Positions 6,592-13,241 of a stretch of DNA of 13,241 bases are shown one piece after another. The notes below the pieces were generated by a model that made no database searches, was not told the DNA's origin, and saw only the letters and a list, made by a program, of their open reading frames with translations. The DNA lies in contig JAFNGF010000193.1 in the NCBI GenBank assembly GCA_017885385.1, positions 220 to 13,460 on the forward strand, given 5' to 3'. Source of the DNA: Planctomycetota bacterium (GTDB lineage: Bacteria > Planctomycetota > Phycisphaerae > Sedimentisphaerales > Anaerobacaceae). The position numbers were made by a program, and so were the translations under genes. Each line of letters begins with the position of its first letter. Position 1 is the stretch's first letter.

Positions 6592-7722
6592 TTATTCAAT
6601 GACGTGTATGTTTTTCTTTTTGCACATATCTTTTAGGATTTTTGGCCAGACGGTAGCGCTGACTTCGCCGATGTGGGCCTTTTTAAGAAGCAGCATAAAT
6701 GTGCGGGATTGGCCTATGCCGCCGCCAATAGAAAGCGGAATCCGGTCGTTCAAAATGGCCTGATGGTACGGCAGCTTTAAAAAATGCAGCTGCCCGGAAA
6801 TCTCAAGCTGCTGTCTGAGCGTCTCTTCATTCACACGGATGCCCATCGAGGTAAGCTCGTGCCGGCGTTTTGTCACCGGATTCCAGACAAGAATATCGCC
6901 GTTTAAGCCGTGCATCGGCTGCCCATCCTCGGAGGTCGTCGGCGTGACCCAGTCGTCGTAGTCCGCCGCCCGCATTTCGTGCGGGTAGCCGTCCCTCAGC
7001 ACCCAGCCGATCCCGATAATAAAGACCGCCGGATATTCCTGCACAATGGTGGTCTCGCGCTGCTTTCGCGGCATTTCCGGGTACTTCTCAAGTATCTCCT
7101 CAGCGTGGATGAAAGTAAGGTCATCGGGCAAATCCGGATATTTGTCGGTCTTTAACTGCGGAAAAAGCTGCTGGATGTGAGTCTCGGCGCCTTTTAAGAC
7201 CTTCCAGATTTTCTCTACGACCTGCCGTAAGAATTTGAGATTTCGCTGCTCTTTTGTGATTGCCAGCTCCCAGTCCCACTGGTCGACATAAGCGCTGTGG
7301 TCGTGGTCGAGGAAGTAGTCCTTACGCACCGCTCGCATATCGGTAAGCAGACCTTCGCCGACGCCCATTCCGAATTGTTTAAGGGCCATTCGCTTCCACT
7401 TGGTTGCAGCCTGAACAACCTCGGCGTCGACCGGGTTCTTGTTGTAGTCGTTGGAAATGTGAAAGCCGATCGGCGTGCGCGAGCCGTCACGGTCGAGATA
7501 ATCATTTATGCCGCTGGCGACATCCACAATCAAGGGAACCGTCACGCGAATAAGATTAAGCTCTTTGCACAGATTCTGCTCGATGTAGTCTTTGACGGCA
7601 TAAATAGCGATCTGTGTTTCCTTTGGGGATAGCAATGAGCTGTAACCCTGCGGCAGAATTTTCTCAAGCTCCGCGTAGTCACCGATGCCCGGCCCGGCTA
7701 AGTCTGCTTTTTTGTCAGCCAT
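6592..7722 (-). CDS. asnA: aspartate--ammonia ligase (AsnA-type asparagine synthetase)
   Basis: A 376-residue cytoplasmic enzyme that makes L-asparagine from L-aspartate, ammonia and ATP (releasing AMP and PPi). It is related to class II aminoacyl-tRNA synthetases. AsnA hallmarks are clear: ATKWKRMALKQF and GEGLLTDMRAVR, YVDQWDWE (residues 145-152), IHAEEILEKYP and VFIIGIG, ADYDDWVTP, HGLNGDILVWNPVTKRRHELTSMGIRV, and IGGGIGQSRTFMLLL (GGGIGQSR at 333-340). It is somewhat longer than the ~330-residue E. coli protein because of an extended N-terminus and internal insertions. ATG 7722 has an AGGAG Shine-Dalgarno (plus coordinates 7729-7733). A promoter and a hairpin-rich leader lie upstream. It is monocistronic: the next minus-strand gene is more than 3 kb away and the plus-strand gene converges on its end. 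Confidence 0.95.
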   Translation of the reverse strand: MADKKADLAGPGIGDYAELEKILPQGYSSLLSPKETQIAIYAVKDYIEQNLCKELNLIRVTVPLIVDVASGINDYLDRDGSRTPIGFHISNDYNKNPVDAEVVQAATKWKRMALKQFGMGVGEGLLTDMRAVRKDYFLDHDHSAYVDQWDWELAITKEQRNLKFLRQVVEKIWKVLKGAETHIQQLFPQLKTDKYPDLPDDLTFIHAEEILEKYPEMPRKQRETTIVQEYPAVFIIGIGWVLRDGYPHEMRAADYDDWVTPTTSEDGQPMHGLNGDILVWNPVTKRRHELTSMGIRVNEETLRQQLEISGQLHFLKLPYHQAILNDRIPLSIGGGIGQSRTFMLLLKKAHIGEVSATVWPKILKDMCKKKNIHVIE

Positions 7723-7753
7723 TGTGCACTCCTAAAATTTGCCGATGTAAAGA

Positions 7754-7821
7754 CCCCGCAATGAACCCGTCCCCTCGGCCTTGCTCGGGGCGGGCCTGAG
7801 CCGGGTCGAAGGATTGCGGGG
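7754..7821 (-). other. GC-rich hairpin in the asnA leader
   Basis: The end arms CCCCGCAAT (7754-7762) and ATTGCGGGG (7813-7821) are perfectly complementary. The interior contains additional complementary GC tracts (CCCGTCCCC near 7766 and a GGGGCGGG near 7787). On the minus strand it lies about 20 bases upstream of the asnA ribosome binding site. The same CCCCGCAAT/ATTGCGGGG arms recur as a tight palindrome at 12466-12485. Confidence 0.6.
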
Positions 7822-7823
7822 CT

Positions 7824-7884
7824 AAATAAAAAATAATTAGCCCCCAAATTTATCCACCAGACGTACGGCGGATTTACTTGGGGG
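7824..7884 (-). terminator. terminator-like hairpin (possible attenuator) in the asnA leader
   Basis: On the minus strand CCCCCAA (complement of 7878-7884) pairs with TTGGGGG (complement of 7841-7847), extended by an imperfect AAATCC/GGATAAA stem. A T-rich run follows (CTAATTATTTTTTATTT, about 7824-7840). It lies between the predicted asnA promoter and the asnA start codon, so it would terminate or attenuate asnA transcription rather than end another gene. I see no T-box specifier or other named riboswitch motif. Confidence 0.5.
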
Positions 7885-7900
7885 TTTTGCCTTCGGGCAA

Positions 7901-7928
7901 ATCTTATACTGCTCAGAGAAAATGTCAA
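7901..7928 (-). promoter_or_regulatory. sigma-70 type promoter for asnA
   Basis: On the minus strand a perfect TTGACA (-35, complement of 7923-7928) is followed after 16 bases by TAAGAT (-10, complement of 7901-7906). Transcription would begin near 7894, giving a leader of about 170 bases before the asnA start at 7722. Confidence 0.65.
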
Positions 7929-8184
7929 GCAACTTTCGTGCCCCCTATGGAATGGGAAGGGAACATCGTATTCCTCCATAATATCGTCTGCTTATTCACA
8001 ATACATTCTCTTTGCCCACAAGGTAGGACTAAAATAATTCGCCGCGCCGGAATTCGCAAGATGTTATTCCGCCGGCAGACAAAACTTGTTAGAATCACCA
8101 CGCACAAGCAAAATGGCGCAGTTTCCATTGCACGTGTCTGCAAAACCAATGTCACGCGACATTCGTTGCATGTAAGGTGAGCTA

Positions 8185-8601
8185 ATGAAAAGCTACCGAA
8201 AAGAGCTTTGGTTCAACACACAAAATAGAAGAGAGTACATCAATATTACGCCGCAGGTCGAGCAGTGCCTGGCAGAAAGCGGCATCAAAGAGGGGCTTTT
8301 GCTTTGTAATGCCATGCACATCACCGCCAGTGTTTTCATCAACGACGATGAACCGGGGCTGCATCACGACTTCGAGGTCTGGCTGGAGAAATTGGCGCCG
8401 GAAAAGCCTTACTCACAGTATCAGCACAACGGTCTCGAAGACAACGCCGATGCACATCTTAAACGTAGCATAATGGGCAGAGAAGTAGTGGTAGCTGTCA
8501 CCGATGGCAAACTCGATTTCGGTCCGTGGGAGCAGATATTTTACGGCGAATTCGACGGCAAAAGAAAAAAACGAGTCCTTGTGAAAATCATCGGCGAGTA
8601 A
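8185..8601 (+). CDS. YjbQ/UPF0047 family protein
   Basis: A 138-residue single-domain cytoplasmic protein of the YjbQ (UPF0047) family, whose members have been reported to have weak thiamine-phosphate-synthase-like activity; the physiological role is unsettled. The family landmarks are CNAMHITASVFINDDE, HNGLEDNADAHLKRSIMGREV and LDFGPWEQIFYGEFDGKRKKRVLV. In the last of these, the usual G-T-W-Q is read as G-P-W-E-Q. The conserved His and Asp residues lie in the first two blocks. The start ATG 8185 is preceded by GTAAGGTGAG. It is divergent from asnA and followed by a repeat-containing gap. Confidence 0.9.
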   Translation: MKSYRKELWFNTQNRREYINITPQVEQCLAESGIKEGLLLCNAMHITASVFINDDEPGLHHDFEVWLEKLAPEKPYSQYQHNGLEDNADAHLKRSIMGREVVVAVTDGKLDFGPWEQIFYGEFDGKRKKRVLVKIIGE

Positions 8602-8612
8602 TACAGGTCATA

Positions 8613-8687
8613 AAAATATGTGCCATCGTTCAAAACAGGGCCGCGACCCTAAGGGAGCGCCAACGATGCACAGATTGAAAATATGTG
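8613..8687. repeat. small palindromic element flanked by 10-bp direct repeats
   Basis: AAAATATGTG occurs at 8613-8622 and again at 8678-8687. Between them, GTGCCATCGTT (8620-8630) and AACGATGCAC (8662-8671) are nearly perfect inverted arms. They enclose a second imperfect hairpin around CCCTAAGGG (8647-8655). No reading frame is present. The geometry resembles a short inserted palindromic element with a target duplication, but the direct repeats overlap the left arm by three bases. Confidence 0.55.
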
Positions 8688-8733
8688 TATGTGCAGCGCA
8701 CACAATTTCTATGGTTGGCAAACCGGCAATTAA

Positions 8734-9369
8734 ATGGACCTGCTGTTTTTCTTAGCTCAGGTACTGGTTATCTCCTGCTCCGGCGCGATGCAGCCGGGGC
8801 CAGTCACCGCTACCGCCATCGCGATGGGTGCACGGTCGCGATATGCCGGGCCGCTTATCGCTGTCGGCCACGGCATTATCGAATTTCCCCTGATGGTGGT
8901 GATTATCCTGGGCATGGGAAAATATTTCAGGCTGCCAAAAGTCCAGATTGCGATCGGCCTGGCCGGCGGTGTTTTTCTAATATTGATGGCAATGCAGGCA
9001 TTGCTCAGCGTGAAAGCCAGAGCCGACGCCCAGCCCAAGGCCCTTGCGGGCAAACCCATTCTGGCCGGCATTATACTATCCGCCACCAACCCATATTTCC
9101 TGCTCTGGTGGGCGACGGTGGGTCTGGCACTAGCCACACAGGCTGCCAAATGGGGAGTCTGGGCCTTCGCAATGTTTGCCCTGGCTCATTGGTCGGTGGA
9201 CCTTGTCTGGCTGCAAATTCTGTCCTGGGCAAGTTTCAAAGGCTCATCGCTGCTGGGTCCGCGCGTCCAGCAGATAGTATTACTGGTCTGCTCACTGGCG
9301 ATATTCGGGTTCGGCGTATTTTTCATATATACTGCCGGCAGCAGTCTGATTAGAACAATCACGACGTAA
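8734..9369 (+). CDS. LysE-family amino-acid/metabolite exporter
   Basis: A 211-residue integral inner-membrane protein of the LysE/RhtB superfamily, which exports amino acids or related metabolites using the proton gradient. It has about six hydrophobic segments: the N-terminal helix LLFFLAQVLVISC, then the signature SGAMQPGPVTATAIAMGARS, GHGIIEFPLMVVIILGM, AGGVFLILMAMQALL, the second conserved block LSATNPYFLLWWATVGLAL, and two C-terminal helices. ATG 8734 has only a weak upstream purine stretch. The substrate cannot be read from sequence. It is followed by the metallophosphoesterase gene after 36 bases, possibly one operon. Confidence 0.88.
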   Translation: MDLLFFLAQVLVISCSGAMQPGPVTATAIAMGARSRYAGPLIAVGHGIIEFPLMVVIILGMGKYFRLPKVQIAIGLAGGVFLILMAMQALLSVKARADAQPKALAGKPILAGIILSATNPYFLLWWATVGLALATQAAKWGVWAFAMFALAHWSVDLVWLQILSWASFKGSSLLGPRVQQIVLLVCSLAIFGFGVFFIYTAGSSLIRTITT

Positions 9370-9405
9370 AATCACAATCGCGCTTTATGGAAAGGCAACA
9401 TTTTT

Positions 9406-11022
9406 ATGAGGACTAACGCACCTCAAAGACACTCACAGGTAACTGTAAAGTCAATGACGTCACCGCTGCTTGTTCTTTTTGCCGCCTTAGCGATCGTGCT
9501 TGTGACGGCGGGCGGCTGTTCGGGAATAACAAAAGGGCCGGTGCTGCTTAGCGTATCAGCCGACCGAGCCGCCATAATGTGGGAGACGGACACGGAGGGG
9601 CAGGGAAAATTATGCTACGGCAAAAGTCCAACGCTGCGAAAGTGCGTTGACAGCACAGCCGAAAAAGTGCAATACAAAGCCACAACACCTAAGGGACAAA
9701 CCATCCAAAAAACCGCTTTCATTCATAAGGTTTGGCTCGAAGGTCTGGAGCCAGCCCAGGTTTACAACTACCGTGTAGATGGTGCAGGACTGCAAAGCAA
9801 AACCTACGAGTTTCATACCGCCCCCTCCGACAGCAATGAAGTGACATTCGTCGTCTACGGCTACAGTCGCACCAATCCCGATATTCATCGCAAATTAATA
9901 GAGCTAATGAAAACCAGGAATGTTGACTTTGTGGTGCACACCGGGGATTTGGCATCGAGAGGCGACCAGTACGAGCAATGGGGTACTCAGTTTTTTGCGC
10001 CCGTAAAAGGGCTGGCAGAGACTATCGCCTTTTATATCGCCAAAGGCAATCACGAGGGAAGCGGCGGCAACTTTGAAAAACTGCTCATTCCGCCCGGGCA
10101 GGGCAACAGCTTCAGCTTCAACTATGGTCCGGTGCATTATCTGTGCCTCGACAACGTCTCAAAAGACGCCAGAAGCAAAGAGCTGCTGCGGCTGATTGCC
10201 GCCGATGCCGCAAGCAGCCGGGCGCAGTGGAAATTCGTAAGCTTCCACGTGCCGAGCCTGAACTTCGGCGGGCACTGGTCAGACTGGGGCTACCCCGATG
10301 CCCTGCCGAGCCTGGCAAAGGCGGGCGTAGATTTTGTCATCACAGGTCACTCACACCAGTACGAGCGCTTCTGGCCTGTGGAACCGCCAGCCGCAACCAA
10401 CGGAAGTCACGTCACCTATATTACAGCCGGCGGCGGCGGTGCGCCACTATATGAGATTGAGCCGGCCCTTTACCACGCGTCCGCCAGGCAAATACACCAT
10501 TTCTGCCTGTTCCATATCAAGGGCAATAAACTGACTATGGATACGATAGACGTCAACGGCAGCATAATCGACCACCTCGAGATAAACAAAAACAATGGCC
10601 GGCCAAACAAACAGTATCTCTGGACGGCAGCTCCTATGGAAACGATTCAGCTTCACCAGGTTTTACACTCTGCCTTGACGAAAACGGTGCCGGCTAAGCC
10701 CAAAAAGAATGAGCCATTCACGGTTTCTTACAAGCTGTCGGCGCCCGCTTTGAGCAGCCCGGCAAAGATGACTTTTAAGCTGCGTTGCGAGCAAGGGACA
10801 TACGAGCTTGGCGAGCCGCAGACGTTCACGATTCCCGAAGAAGGAGGCACTATTGAGATAAAGCTGACTGCGATGCCTCTGGCTGACGTGCAGGTCCCGA
10901 AGGATGCGCAAGGCAGACCGAAGCCGATTTCACCGGCGCTATGGGTTGATTGCCACTATGAAATCGGCCGGGTGCAGGAGGACATAAGCAAGCCCATAGT
11001 CGCTGCCGCAGAGAAGAACTAA
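9406..11022 (+). CDS. probable lipoprotein: Fn3-like plus metallophosphoesterase (purple acid phosphatase-like), variant metal site
   Basis: A 538-residue exported protein. A hydrophobic segment (LLVLFAALAIVLVTAGGC) ends in a loose lipobox-like AGGC. ATG 9406 has GGAAAGG upstream and ATG 9454 is an alternative. The mature part has an N-terminal beta-rich domain of the kind found before purple acid phosphatases (KGPVLLSVSADRAAIMWET, TAFIHKVWLEGLEPAQVYNYRV). A calcineurin-like phosphoesterase domain follows: VYGYSRTN (expected G-D), HTGDLAS (D181), GNHE (N215, H216), FHVPS (H281) and GHSHQYER (H315, H317). A C-terminal beta-rich tail of about 130 residues follows. Metallophosphoesterases cleave phosphate esters with a dinuclear metal centre. 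Here the first motif's metal-ligand Asp is Tyr153, so activity may be lost or altered. Confidence 0.82.
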   Translation: MRTNAPQRHSQVTVKSMTSPLLVLFAALAIVLVTAGGCSGITKGPVLLSVSADRAAIMWETDTEGQGKLCYGKSPTLRKCVDSTAEKVQYKATTPKGQTIQKTAFIHKVWLEGLEPAQVYNYRVDGAGLQSKTYEFHTAPSDSNEVTFVVYGYSRTNPDIHRKLIELMKTRNVDFVVHTGDLASRGDQYEQWGTQFFAPVKGLAETIAFYIAKGNHEGSGGNFEKLLIPPGQGNSFSFNYGPVHYLCLDNVSKDARSKELLRLIAADAASSRAQWKFVSFHVPSLNFGGHWSDWGYPDALPSLAKAGVDFVITGHSHQYERFWPVEPPAATNGSHVTYITAGGGGAPLYEIEPALYHASARQIHHFCLFHIKGNKLTMDTIDVNGSIIDHLEINKNNGRPNKQYLWTAAPMETIQLHQVLHSALTKTVPAKPKKNEPFTVSYKLSAPALSSPAKMTFKLRCEQGTYELGEPQTFTIPEEGGTIEIKLTAMPLADVQVPKDAQGRPKPISPALWVDCHYEIGRVQEDISKPIVAAAEKN

Positions 11023-11038
11023 GAATTCCTAACAAAGT

Positions 11039-11066
11039 GAGATTGCTTTGCTTCGCTCGCAATGAC
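11039..11066. repeat. single arm of the GTCATTGC-type repeat
   Basis: This 28-base stretch runs from GAGATTGC to GCAATGAC and, in inverted orientation, matches the left arm of the element at 6498-6581 at 26 of 28 positions. Only one arm is present here, so it does not form the full palindrome. It lies in the 73-base gap between two convergent genes. Confidence 0.75.
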
Positions 11067-11095
11067 ATACGTCGTCAAGGTGAAGAGTACGCCTC

Positions 11096-12430
11096 CTATC
11101 TTCTTTCGAGGTGTGCCTCGTCAGCCAGAATTTGCTTAAGGTTATATCGTCCGAGCAGCTCATTCTGCTGATGAACTATTTGCTCTAAAGGCTTGCCGGC
11201 TTCGCGCAACGGCTGACCAAAGCTGGCGTCGGCGACGGCTTTGGCAATTTGCGACAGCTTGATGTTTTCCGGGTCGGTTACCGGCAGAAAGCCGACAATT
11301 GGGTCGCTGGTTTTTGCCAGCAGACCCTCCGCCACAAGATGGTTCAATATTTTTTCGCCGAACTCGGCGGGCATATTCAGCTTGCTGCAGATAATTTCCG
11401 CCGGGACAGGGGCGCTGTTTTGCTCAAAAGCTTCGGCAATTTCCCTGACAATATTGATAACCGTCAGATCGCTGGCTATGAAATATCGCTCCGTTTTCCT
11501 GGCGGTGGTAATCTCCGCAGCGTCAAGGCTCTTTAAGTGCTGGGTGGTGAAGGTCAGCTGCAAGCCAAATAAAACGATAAGCCAGCTAATAAAAATCCAC
11601 AATATGCTCAGCGGCACAAGTCCTAACACACCGTAGACCTTGCCGTAGGGAACAAACTCCGTAATGTATAAGCCAAAGCCCCATTTGGCAATCGCCCAGA
11701 CCAGAGCGGCCACCGCTGCGCCTGAAATGGCGGCTCTTGCCCGAACCTTGGTATTGGGCAAAACGAAATACAGCAGAAAAAAGCCTGCGGTCGAGACCAA
11801 ATAAGATAACAAAGCAGGGCCGACTCCCGACAAAATGGTCTTGCGAATCTGCACCGCAGCCGTGTATTGAGTGATCAGGTAGATTCCAACGCCCAAAAGC
11901 AAAGGCCCCAGAGTCAGAACGGCCCAGTAATTTATAATCCGGTGCAGAAGATTTCTGCCTATGGGGACGTGCCAGATATTATTGAATGCCCTTTCAATAG
12001 TCGAAAGCAGCGCCAGAGCCGCCCAGATAACAAATATGGTGCTGATTATCGTAACCGAGCCGGTATTTACGCCCTGGAAGAAGTCACCGACTATGTTGTC
12101 CAGGTATTGCGTGAGCATTATCCTCTCGTCCGGCTTCTGAGGGTCCGGATGATATTCGATCGTTGTCAGATGAAGCTGGTCATATACGAGAGTCTTAATC
12201 CGGTCGGCGATATTTTTGTGGGCGGGAAACAACTGAAATATCAATAGTACTACAATTGCCAGCGGAACGACGCCGAAGATCGTATGATACGACAGAGCTG
12301 CAGCCTGCTGGCCGGCACGGTTGGCCTTCAACAGCCTGACACAGTGCGACCATAATTTAATCTGAAAGACTGCCAGGCGACCGGCCTTGCCCAGTTGTGC
12401 GCTGGGCGTGGATAAAAGTTCCTGGAACAT
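11096..12430 (-). CDS. YihY/BrkB-family inner membrane protein with cytoplasmic C-terminal domain
   Basis: A 444-residue polytopic membrane protein of the YihY/BrkB family, whose function is not established (the old RNase BN assignment is wrong). Residues about 35-70 contain the conserved entry AAALSYHTIFGVVPLAIVVLLIF. Further helices follow around STIFVIWAALALLSTIERAFNNIW, WAVLTLGPLLLGVGIYLI, LLSYLVSTAGFFLLYFVLPN, AISGAAVAALVWAIAKWGFGLYI and LVPLSILWIFISWLIVLFGLQLTF. The last ~130 residues are soluble and resemble a winged-helix-like region (DLTVINIVREIAEAFEQN, AEIICSKLNMPAEFGEKILNHLVAEGLLA), so the protein is clearly longer than E. coli YihY. ATG 12430 has an AAAAGG stretch upstream. It lies downstream of the AsmA-like gene with a hairpin between them, and could be cotranscribed with it. 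Confidence 0.88.
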   Translation of the reverse strand: MFQELLSTPSAQLGKAGRLAVFQIKLWSHCVRLLKANRAGQQAAALSYHTIFGVVPLAIVVLLIFQLFPAHKNIADRIKTLVYDQLHLTTIEYHPDPQKPDERIMLTQYLDNIVGDFFQGVNTGSVTIISTIFVIWAALALLSTIERAFNNIWHVPIGRNLLHRIINYWAVLTLGPLLLGVGIYLITQYTAAVQIRKTILSGVGPALLSYLVSTAGFFLLYFVLPNTKVRARAAISGAAVAALVWAIAKWGFGLYITEFVPYGKVYGVLGLVPLSILWIFISWLIVLFGLQLTFTTQHLKSLDAAEITTARKTERYFIASDLTVINIVREIAEAFEQNSAPVPAEIICSKLNMPAEFGEKILNHLVAEGLLAKTSDPIVGFLPVTDPENIKLSQIAKAVADASFGQPLREAGKPLEQIVHQQNELLGRYNLKQILADEAHLERR

Positions 12431-12465
12431 GCTATTGCCTTTTAATTCTTACGGAGGGATAGAAA

Positions 12466-12485
12466 CCCCGCAATCGATTGCGGGG
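12466..12485. terminator. perfect GC-rich palindrome between AsmA-like and YihY genes
   Basis: A 20-base perfect palindrome, with arms CCCCGCAATC and GATTGCGGGG and no loop spacing. It lies 14 bases past the AsmA-like stop. Only TTT follows on the minus strand, so any terminator activity would be weak. It could equally be an mRNA-stability element or a copy of a repeat, since the same arms occur in the asnA leader (7754-7821). In both places the minus-strand approach is TTA(C/T)TTAGCCCCGCAAT-like. Confidence 0.55.
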
Positions 12486-12499
12486 CTAAGTAAAATATT

Positions 12500-13241
12500 C
12501 TACCGCAATATTCGCTCGAGGCCCTTTCGCAACTGCTCTTCCAACTGCTTCTTCAACTGGTCCTGGAGAAGCCCGCCCAAATCAAGCTCCGGCTTCTGGA
12601 TGGTTCCTTTAAGAGACACCGATACCCTTTGGCCGACAGTGTCTTTGCCGACCCTAACAGTTCTGCCGTCAACGGTGTACGGTAAAGTGACGGTCATATT
12701 CAGGCTTTTATCCAGCCCGATAACGCCTTTGAAGTTTATGGGATTATCGCCGACGTCCACCTGCATATCGTCATATCTTAAGAATCCATCCTGCAGGACA
12801 AATTTTGTCGGATGGATGGTGATGACCTGTCCCCCAGGACCGCCGCCGCCGGCAGAAAGAATTTGCCCGAGCAAATCCGACGCCTCTAAGCGCACATTGT
12901 TCATCGAGATAGTGCCGATTACTTCGATGTCTTTGCTGGCAGCACCAGCCAGCGGGATGGCAAGTTTTTCGCAGCCAAAATTCGCCACGCCGCTGACATT
13001 AACCGCGTTGGCGAAGATCGGATTGACGTACATCAACAGTTTTTCTGTAGTCTCTTTATTAATTTGAACGTCCTTTGCCACCTGGATAGGCCCCGGAGTC
13101 CTCAGTACCACCGGCTTCTTTGTAAAATCAGCCTGTCCGGCAAAGCTCAATTGACCATTGTTTACCTTTGAGGAAAACGGCGCGATGCGCAGCACGCCGT
13201 TTTCAACCTGCACATCGACCTCTGTGGGGCTGAAATTCAAT
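12500..13241 (-). CDS. AsmA-like envelope protein, C-terminal part (5' end outside window)
   Basis: A partial gene: the frame is still open at the window edge, and the visible ~246 residues end at a TGA/TAA-type stop at 12500. The segment has repeated beta-strand patterns typical of AsmA-type C-terminal regions (VDVQVENGVLRIAPFSSKVNNGQLSFAGQ, ISMNNVRLEASDLLGQIL, FVLQDGFLRYDDMQVDVGDNPINFKGVIGLDKSLNMTVTLPY). A charged C-terminal helix with Leu/Gln-rich repeats follows (LLQDQLKKQLEEQLRKGLERIL). AsmA-family proteins span the periplasm and are linked to phospholipid transport and outer-membrane assembly, which fits a two-membrane bacterium. It precedes the YihY-family gene on the same strand. Confidence 0.75.
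   Translation of the reverse strand, partial: LNFSPTEVDVQVENGVLRIAPFSSKVNNGQLSFAGQADFTKKPVVLRTPGPIQVAKDVQINKETTEKLLMYVNPIFANAVNVSGVANFGCEKLAIPLAGAASKDIEVIGTISMNNVRLEASDLLGQILSAGGGGPGGQVITIHPTKFVLQDGFLRYDDMQVDVGDNPINFKGVIGLDKSLNMTVTLPYTVDGRTVRVGKDTVGQRVSVSLKGTIQKPELDLGGLLQDQLKKQLEEQLRKGLERILR

Larger units (their letters stand above)
7723..8184. other. 462-bp divergent intergenic region between asnA and the YjbQ gene
   Basis: No convincing coding frame. The asnA-proximal half holds two hairpins and a sigma-70 promoter for asnA (listed separately). The half from about 7930 to 8184 is free of strong structure. I could not identify a confident promoter for the plus-strand gene there. A weak candidate is TTGCCC near 8011 with TAATTC 17 bases further on. 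A GTAAGGTGAG Shine-Dalgarno-like stretch lies just before the YjbQ ATG at 8185. Confidence 0.6.

Noticed and set aside
7824..7884. Terminator for a plus-strand gene
   Set aside because: No plus-strand gene ends nearby. The hairpin lies within the predicted asnA transcript with its T-run on the minus strand.
7723..7910. T-box riboswitch for asparagine
   Set aside because: No AGGGTGGNACCGCG-like antiterminator element or recognisable specifier loop could be found.
8685..9353. 222-codon plus-strand frame overlapping the LysE gene
   Set aside because: It is a shadow frame: it lacks hydrophobic segments and family motifs, while the 8734 frame has clear LysE signatures.
12387..13067. 226-codon plus-strand frame across the AsmA-like gene
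   Set aside because: It is antisense to the AsmA-like coding sequence, with Ser/Pro/Thr-rich low-complexity composition and no start context.

Overview
The window reads as an ordinary chromosomal stretch of a Gram-negative-type bacterium. A Planctomycetota (Phycisphaerae-like) origin is my best guess. It rests on the mix of exported parallel beta-helix, GH5-like and Tat-exported TIM-barrel proteins, on DUF3795 proteins, on moderate GC content, and on dispersed palindromic repeats between genes. This is inference, since no rRNA or other taxonomic marker is present. I see no phage, IS transposase, CRISPR array, tRNA or rRNA.

Layout of the left half (plus strand, 1-6471). The 3' end of truA runs directly into a family 4 glycosyltransferase (stop and start overlap). 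That overlaps a cysteine-containing protein of unknown function whose 5' end appears frameshifted. Two tandem paralogous DUF3795 cysteine-cluster proteins follow, separated by a large palindromic element. Next come three exported proteins in a row: a secreted right-handed beta-helix protein, a GH5-like glycosidase and a Tat-signal sugar-isomerase-like TIM barrel. These three probably form a small carbohydrate-processing unit.

Middle (6472-8733). A GTCATTGC-type palindromic repeat separates the TIM barrel gene from asnA (aspartate-ammonia ligase), which lies on the minus strand. asnA has a recognisable sigma-70 promoter about 180-205 bases upstream of its start codon. The roughly 170-base leader contains a terminator-like hairpin and a second GC-rich hairpin, so attenuation-type control is plausible. 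Divergently, on the plus strand, are a YjbQ/UPF0047 protein and then a repeat-bearing gap.

Right half (8734-13241). A LysE-family exporter is followed by a probable lipoprotein with purple-acid-phosphatase-like architecture (Fn3-like plus metallophosphoesterase). This protein has lost the first metal-ligand aspartate (GD to GY). Convergent to it, on the minus strand, are a YihY/BrkB-family membrane protein with a C-terminal helical/winged-helix-like extension and, upstream of that, the 3' part of an AsmA-like envelope protein that runs off the window.

No single novel defence or mobile system is evident. The observations most worth checking are the frameshifted Cys gene beside the DUF3795 pair, the D-to-Y change in the metallophosphoesterase, the asnA leader, and the families of palindromic repeats.
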